Made by a program: the position numbers and the translations under genes. From Minisyncoccota bacterium (GTDB lineage Bacteria > Patescibacteriota > Minisyncoccia > Phycocordibacterales > UBA9973), in the NCBI GenBank assembly GCA_017984185.1, contig JAGNZX010000028.1:1-7007 (forward strand): 7,007 nt of DNA. Direction: 5' to 3'. The notes beneath the pieces are model-generated. The model had not been told where the DNA came from. It searched no databases and saw only the letters and a list, made by a program, of their open reading frames with translations. Below, one piece after another: positions 5,165 to 7,007 of the stretch. Within the stretch, counting starts at the first letter, position 1. The number at the start of each line of letters is the position of its first letter.

Positions 5165-5587
5165 TTACTTCACTTCTATACCCATACTGCGAGCTGAGCC
5201 AGCCACAATATTGATGATACCTTCATCGTCTTTGGCATTCAAGTCAGCGAGTTTCTTTTTGCCGATTTCGAGAGCTTGAGCACGAGTAATCTTACCAGCT
5301 TTAGTTTTAGTATTGGTACCAGAACCCTTCTCTACTCCAGCTGCCTTCAAAATAAGACCAGTCACTGGTGGAGTCTTGATAACAAAATCATAAGTTCGGT
5401 CTTCGTATACAGTGATAGATACCCCGACTTTGTCCCCAGCCATCTTGGCTGTAGCTGCGTTAAACTTGGTGACGAAGTCACCGATGTTTATACCAGCCTG
5501 TCCGAGTGCTGGACCTAGTGGTGGAGCAGGAGTAGCTTTAGCTGCCTGGATCTGTAATTTAATTTTTTTGGTTATCTTTTTTGACAT
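5165..5587 (-). CDS. rplK: Large ribosomal subunit protein uL11
   Basis: 140 residues, full family length. uL11 binds 23S rRNA at the GTPase-associated centre and contacts elongation factors. Seen: IKLQIQAAKATPAPPLGPALGQ (9-30; proline-rich linker PAPPLGPALGQ), INIGDFVTKFNAAT (33-46), VYEDRTYDFVIKTPP (60-74), then the rRNA-binding C-terminal domain with GKITRAQALEIGKKKLADLN (98-117) and AGSARSMGI (129-137). It lies 22 bases after nusG, the common bacterial order, but the next gene is a transporter and not rplA. No Shine-Dalgarno precedes the ATG. Confidence 0.98.
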   Translation of the reverse strand: MSKKITKKIKLQIQAAKATPAPPLGPALGQAGINIGDFVTKFNAATAKMAGDKVGVSITVYEDRTYDFVIKTPPVTGLILKAAGVEKGSGTNTKTKAGKITRAQALEIGKKKLADLNAKDDEGIINIVAGSARSMGIEVK

Positions 5588-5609
5588 ATGTTTACTTTGC
5601 TAGATTAAC

Positions 5610-6155
5610 TTAAATCTTCTTTATTTGCAAGAAATCGAGTTCGACTGGTGTCTCGCGACCGAACATGGAAACCAAAACCTTAATCTTGCCTCTTTCTTGA
5701 TCTACAGAGCTAATCTTACCTTCCAAGTCTTTAAACGGCCCATCTGTAATCAAAATACTCTCCCCGACCTCCATTTCAATATTGTGTCTAGCAGTACCTG
5801 AATCCATTTTCTTAAACAAGAAATCTACTTCGTCTTGTTTTAGGGGGACTGGATTTACTCCAGCTCCGACGAAACCAGTAACTCGTGGAGTGTTGCGTAC
5901 AACATACCAAGAATCATCCGTAACCACCATATCTACCAATACGTACCCTGGATAAATTTTTTCTTCTACCTCCACTCTTTTACCAGCTTTTATCTTTATT
6001 TTCTTTTCAATTGGCACAATGACATTAAAAATCTTGTCATGCATACCAAGAGAATCGATGCGCTGTTTCAAATTACGAAGAACCACATTTTCGTAGCCTG
6101 CATAAGTATGAATCGCATACCAGTTTCTCGCTCCTTGTGTTTCTTGCTTTGACAT
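5610..6155 (-). CDS. nusG: Transcription termination/antitermination factor NusG
   Basis: 181 residues with the standard two domains. The NGN domain (about 11-105) binds RNA polymerase and shows NWYAIHTYAGYE (11-22), IYPGYVLVDM (67-76) and VRNTPRVTGFVGAG (86-99). The KOW domain (about 126-181) shows GESILITDGPFKDLEGKI (131-148) and FGRETPVELDFLQI (165-178) and would bind S10 or Rho. There is no large insertion. It follows secE after 18 AT-rich bases without a Shine-Dalgarno and precedes rplK, the widespread secE-nusG-rplK order. Confidence 0.98.
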   Translation of the reverse strand: MSKQETQGARNWYAIHTYAGYENVVLRNLKQRIDSLGMHDKIFNVIVPIEKKIKIKAGKRVEVEEKIYPGYVLVDMVVTDDSWYVVRNTPRVTGFVGAGVNPVPLKQDEVDFLFKKMDSGTARHNIEMEVGESILITDGPFKDLEGKISSVDQERGKIKVLVSMFGRETPVELDFLQIKKI

Positions 6156-6173
6156 AAAAATTATTTAAAAAAC

Positions 6174-6359
6174 TTAAAGTGAAATTAATTTCTCTAAACC
6201 TTTCGAAAACAGAAAATCAAAGAATCCTAAATAAAATGCGACCAAAACTGAAGAAATAATAACAATAAACGTGTATAAAAATACCTGATTCCTTGAAGGC
6301 CAGATCACGTGTTTCAATTCTGATTTTGTATCTTTTAAGTATTCTCCAATTTGTGACAT
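6174..6359 (-). CDS. secE: Preprotein translocase subunit SecE
   Basis: 61 residues, the single-span bacterial type. SecE clamps SecY in the inner-membrane Sec channel. Seen: amphipathic N-terminal helix GEYLKDTKSELKHVIWPSR (5-23) with the hallmark E14 and WPS (20-22), then one membrane span (about 26-50). The ATG at 6357-6359 is chosen; a TTG at 6381-6383 would add eight residues encoded by the terminator-like hairpin and is unlikely. The mRNA appears to start only about 29 bases upstream, from the promoter at 6395-6423, with a hairpin and no Shine-Dalgarno in the leader. It leads the unit running to the MazG-like gene. Confidence 0.96.
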   Translation of the reverse strand: MSQIGEYLKDTKSELKHVIWPSRNQVFLYTFIVIISSVLVAFYLGFFDFLFSKGLEKLISL

Positions 6360-6365
6360 AATTTT

Positions 6366-6393
6366 AAAAAAGCCCCCTTTCAAGGGCTCTTTT
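6366..6393 (-). terminator. Intrinsic-terminator-like hairpin between the SIMPL gene and secE
   Basis: On the minus strand AAAAGAGCCCTT (6393-6382), loop GAAA (6381-6378) and GGGGGCTTTTTT (6377-6366) pair over 12 positions, including three G-T wobbles, and end in six T. It would end transcription of the SIMPL gene 48 bases after its stop. The opposite strand also has a T run, so it may be bidirectional. The oddity is that the secE promoter lies upstream of it and its U-tract ends six bases before the secE ATG, so secE transcripts must pass through it. Confidence 0.8.
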
Positions 6394-6394
6394 A

Positions 6395-6423
6395 ATAATA
6401 CTCTTTTTACCTATAAAAGTCAA
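6395..6423 (-). promoter_or_regulatory. Sigma70-type promoter of the secE-nusG-rplK unit
   Basis: On the minus strand there is a -35 TTGACT (6423-6418, five of six), a spacer of exactly 17 bp, and a -10 TATTAT (6400-6395, five of six). The predicted start is near 6388, inside the left arm of the hairpin at 6366-6393, giving a leader of about 29 nt that is mostly hairpin. Box quality and spacing make it the strongest promoter in the window together with that of the helicase. Confidence 0.75.
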
Positions 6424-6440
6424 ACGGTAAAATAAGTCTT

Positions 6441-7007
6441 TTATCGAATTTCAAAAGTTATAGACACGTCGCTAGATATTGTATTCTCCCCTTTTGGTAG
6501 TTGGGCTGGGGTTGAAACTTTTGCACTCTCTAGAGCCATCATACCTGCTCGCTCATACATCGGCATGGGATAATTGTCTCCGTCACTAAAACTCATAACA
6601 TCACCTAATTTTACCCCTAAATCTTTAGCTAAAACCTTGGCTTTAGTTTGAGCGTCATCAATGGCTTTCTTGCGAGCTTCAGCCCGAAGAGCGTTTTCAT
6701 CATCAATTGCAAAATTTGGACCACTTAAATCTGTGACGCCAAGAGCACCGAGGTCTTGCATGATTTTGGAAGCTGTATCCACATCACGCACTTTTACTGA
6801 AACACTTTCATAAGCTTCATAACCGACAAGGACCTGCTTTCCTCCCCCGCAATAAACAGGAGAACTACCCGCATCAACAGTTTGCGGACAAATTTTTTGA
6901 CGATATTCGTATTTAGGATTAAAAGAGGCATTTAAAGTTTTAATATCTTTGTCTGCTACTTTGTTGGTCGAAAGAGCTTCGAGCGCAGATTTTTCAACCA
7001 AGGCTAC
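6441..7007 (-). CDS. SIMPL (DUF541/YggE-like) domain protein, 5' end cut by window edge
   Basis: 189 residues are visible; the frame stays open to base 7007, so the start and any signal peptide or membrane anchor lie outside. The family pattern is clear: TLNASFNPKYEYRQ, then VLVGYEAYESVSVKVRDVDTAS, then the characteristic stretch ALRAEARKKAIDDAQTKAKVLAKDLGVKLG (paired helices with repeated AR/KA) and the closing strand TISSDVSITFEIR. SIMPL proteins are usually exported and are linked to oxidative-stress defence and oligomeric assemblies; the molecular function is unsettled. Two Cys (ICPQ and YCGG) flank a short insertion before the VGYEA strand and could form a disulphide if exported. A terminator-like hairpin follows 48 bases after the stop. 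Confidence 0.88.
   Translation of the reverse strand, partial: VALVEKSALEALSTNKVADKDIKTLNASFNPKYEYRQKICPQTVDAGSSPVYCGGGKQVLVGYEAYESVSVKVRDVDTASKIMQDLGALGVTDLSGPNFAIDDENALRAEARKKAIDDAQTKAKVLAKDLGVKLGDVMSFSDGDNYPMPMYERAGMMALESAKVSTPAQLPKGENTISSDVSITFEIR

Noticed and set aside
6360..6383. TTG start adding eight residues to SecE
   Set aside because: The extra codons come from the hairpin right arm and U-tract, and the family N-terminus fits the ATG at 6359.
1..7007. CRISPR array, tRNA or rRNA gene, insertion sequence, or prophage genes
   Set aside because: No regularly spaced repeats, no cloverleaf or rRNA-like stretch, and no transposase, integrase or phage motif could be found; nearly all bases are in recognised genes.

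Overview
The window looks like a piece of a small, streamlined bacterial genome of the Candidate Phyla Radiation (Patescibacteria), most likely Parcubacteria-like. This placement is an inference. It rests on very tight gene packing with ATGA overlaps, an almost complete lack of Shine-Dalgarno sequences, moderate-to-low GC, short single-domain proteins, and family members typical of these genomes: a DEAD-box helicase with an N-terminal FG/RG tail, a CofE-like ligase and a SIMPL-domain protein. TGA is used as a stop (deaminase and CofE-like genes), so the UGA=Gly code of Gracilibacteria/SR1 is excluded. No tRNA, rRNA, CRISPR array, insertion sequence or phage gene was seen.

Layout. (1) Minus strand, 1-1160: 5' part of an RhlE-like DEAD-box RNA helicase cut by the left edge, with its own near-consensus promoter (1209-1237) and a hairpin leader. 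(2) Minus strand, 1226-2139: a two-gene unit, a divergent (d)CMP-type deaminase followed by a DNPH1-like deoxynucleoside-monophosphate N-glycosidase, coupled by an ATGA overlap. (3) Plus strand, 2165-3493: a ThyA-family enzyme and dihydrofolate reductase (folA), diverging from the deaminase across only 25 bp. (4) Minus strand, 6359 down to 3490: a packed unit secE - nusG - rplK - queuosine-precursor transporter (VUT/YhhQ) - CofE-like ligase - MazG-like NTP pyrophosphohydrolase, which runs tail-to-tail into folA with overlapping stop codons. (5) Minus strand, 6441-7007: 3' part of a SIMPL/DUF541 protein cut by the right edge. The promoter for secE and a terminator-like hairpin overlap in the 81 bp between regions 5 and 4.

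How the genes work together. Regions 2 and 3 form a pyrimidine deoxynucleotide module: deaminase, ThyA-like C5-methylase, DHFR to recycle dihydrofolate, and a glycosidase of a family that removes aberrant dNMPs; the MazG-like enzyme lies next door. The point most worth attention is that the ThyA-like protein carries Asp (D181) where thymidylate synthases have the Asn that selects dUMP, and Pro after the catalytic Cys where they have His. Asp at that site is the signature of dCMP-specific relatives. One hypothesis is that dCMP is methylated first and then deaminated to dTMP by the neighbouring deaminase. Region 4 couples protein export and transcription/translation genes (SecE, NusG, uL11) to tRNA-modification precursor uptake and two small metabolic enzymes; rplA does not follow rplK.
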